Shown here: positions 63,375-64,000 of the stretch, piece by piece | How the letters are laid out: the number at the start of each line of letters is the position of its first letter | How positions within the stretch are numbered: the first letter of the stretch is position 1 | Origin: Actinomadura mexicana | GTDB taxonomy: Bacteria; Actinomycetota; Actinomycetes; Streptosporangiales; Streptosporangiaceae | Assembly: GCF_900188105.1 (NCBI RefSeq) | Contig: NZ_FZNP01000009.1 | Span: 310,001 to 374,000 of the forward strand | DNA: 64,000 nt | Direction of reading: 5' to 3' | Translations under genes and position numbers: made by a program | Notes under the pieces: model-generated | Databases searched by the model: none | Told to the model about the DNA's origin: nothing | The model's input: the letters and a program-made list of their open reading frames with translations, nothing else

Positions 63375-64000
63375 ATGCGCGACGACGATGTGCGGACCTG
63401 CCTGCGCGTCCTGGCGGAGCTGGCGGACGCGCCGGACGACGACCCCGACGCGGCGCGGGTCCGGGCGGCGGCGGGCGCGTTCGTGCGGCGGACCCGGGAG
63501 CGCGAGCGGGCGGCGGCCCGGCTGCGTCGCGCGGCGGCCGACGCGGAGATGCTGGCCGCGACCGCCACGGGCGCGGCGGGACGCGTCGAGGGCGTGCCCG
63601 CCGAGCCGCCGCGCGAGGCCGTCCCGGCCGGGACGGTGACGGGCGGGCTGCGCGCCTGCTACGTGTGCAAGGCGCACTTCCGGGAGGCGGACGCGTTCTA
63701 CCACCGCCTCTGCCCGCCGTGCGCGCGGGAGCACCGGCGGCACCGGCACGCGCGGGCCGACCTGGCGGGGCGCCGCGCGATCGTCACGGGCGGGCGGGTC
63801 AAGGCCGGGTTCGAGCTCGTGCTGAAGCTGCTGCGGGACGGCGCCGCCGTGACCGCCCTGACCCGGTTCCCCGCCGACGCGCGCCGCCGCTTCGCCGAGG
63901 TCGCCGACCGGGCCGACTGGCACGACCGCCTCACGGTCGTCGGCATGGACCTGCGGGACGTCCCGTCCCTCGTCCGGTGGTGCGACGCGCTCGTCGAGGC
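63375..64000 (+). CDS. SDR-family protein with N-terminal zinc ribbon, cut by the window edge
   Basis: An open frame without stop to the end of the window (208 codons). The ATG at 63375 (another at 63366) starts a helical, Arg/Ala-rich domain, then a four-cysteine zinc motif CYVCKAHFREADAFYHRLCP plus PC-x3-H (about residues 97-122), then a Rossmann fold: LAGRRAIVTGGRVKAGFELV, LLRDGAAVTALTRFP, LTVVGMDLRDVPSLVRW. It looks like the start of a short-chain dehydrogenase of the large actinobacterial type with an added metal-binding module. The catalytic Tyr/Lys part is outside the window. No Shine-Dalgarno is seen, so the mRNA may be leaderless. Confidence 0.72.
   Translation, partial: MRDDDVRTCLRVLAELADAPDDDPDAARVRAAAGAFVRRTRERERAAARLRRAAADAEMLAATATGAAGRVEGVPAEPPREAVPAGTVTGGLRACYVCKAHFREADAFYHRLCPPCAREHRRHRHARADLAGRRAIVTGGRVKAGFELVLKLLRDGAAVTALTRFPADARRRFAEVADRADWHDRLTVVGMDLRDVPSLVRWCDALVE

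Overview
The window is very GC-rich, densely coded, and full of GTG/TTG starts and ATGA/GTGA stop-start overlaps, so it comes from a filamentous actinomycete. Combined features fit best with the Actinomadura / Streptosporangiales neighbourhood (an inference): an F420-type nitroreductase, SpoIIE/STAS partner-switching genes, a lanthionine synthetase of the LanKC/LanL type, a c-di-AMP riboswitch in front of an NlpC/P60 hydrolase, a 1838-residue fused acyl-CoA carboxylase and a ribitol-phosphate/teichoic-type glycan locus. No rRNA, tRNA, CRISPR array, insertion sequence or phage gene was seen.

Region 1 (1-5.9 kb, minus) is a compact four-gene operon: an Hsp70-like ATPase whose C-terminus looks like a beta-propeller instead of a substrate-binding domain (one base appears to be missing near 5620), a dynamin-like GTPase, a small GrpE-like exchange factor from a TTG start, and a second dynamin-like GTPase. 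A leaderless NUDIX/winged-helix regulator diverges from it.

Region 2 (6.7-18.3 kb) is mixed: c-di-AMP riboswitch plus NlpC/P60 hydrolase; BlaI repressor with a small membrane ORF; a decayed MMPL remnant; a TetR plus deazaflavin-type reductase pair; a fasciclin lipoprotein; a STAS protein; a SpoIIE phosphatase translationally coupled to a CarH-like B12 light-sensor protein; an ArsR-like regulator divergent from an MFS exporter; and a B12-type radical SAM enzyme.

Region 3 (18.5-29.3 kb) holds the giant fused carboxylase, interrupted in frame by a GC-rich palindromic repeat. Convergent to it, across a strong hairpin, is the most interesting locus: an apparent RiPP operon (B12-radical SAM enzyme, a long precursor-like peptide with nine strictly alternating valines, a second precursor with a Cys/Thr/Ser-rich tail, and a lanthionine synthetase with complete zinc ligands).

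Region 4 (29.3-42.7 kb) contains a HEAT-repeat protein, a secreted protein of unknown function, a D-Ala-D-Ala carboxypeptidase, then a catabolic region: maleylacetate reductase, MarR, Tat-exported amidohydrolase, P450 with a ferredoxin fused in frame to its TetR regulator, two SDRs, two fumarylacetoacetase-family enzymes and an IclR regulator. Clear palindromic operators lie in the control regions.

Region 5 (42.2-61.4 kb) starts with two small membrane proteins and is otherwise a cell-surface glycan locus: acyltransferase, fused cytidylyltransferase-SDR (CDP-ribitol type), TagF-like polymerase and a GT2 glycosyltransferase with a sugar N-acetyltransferase on plus; on minus, an aminotransferase, Gfo/Idh dehydrogenase, GT2, UDP-sugar 6-dehydrogenase, three GT4 glycosyltransferases and two small half-GT-B proteins. 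The sugar enzymes together can make a UDP-2,3-diamino-uronic acid. Region 6 (61.5-64 kb) is a tandem-AAA ATPase divergent from a zinc-ribbon SDR that runs off the window.
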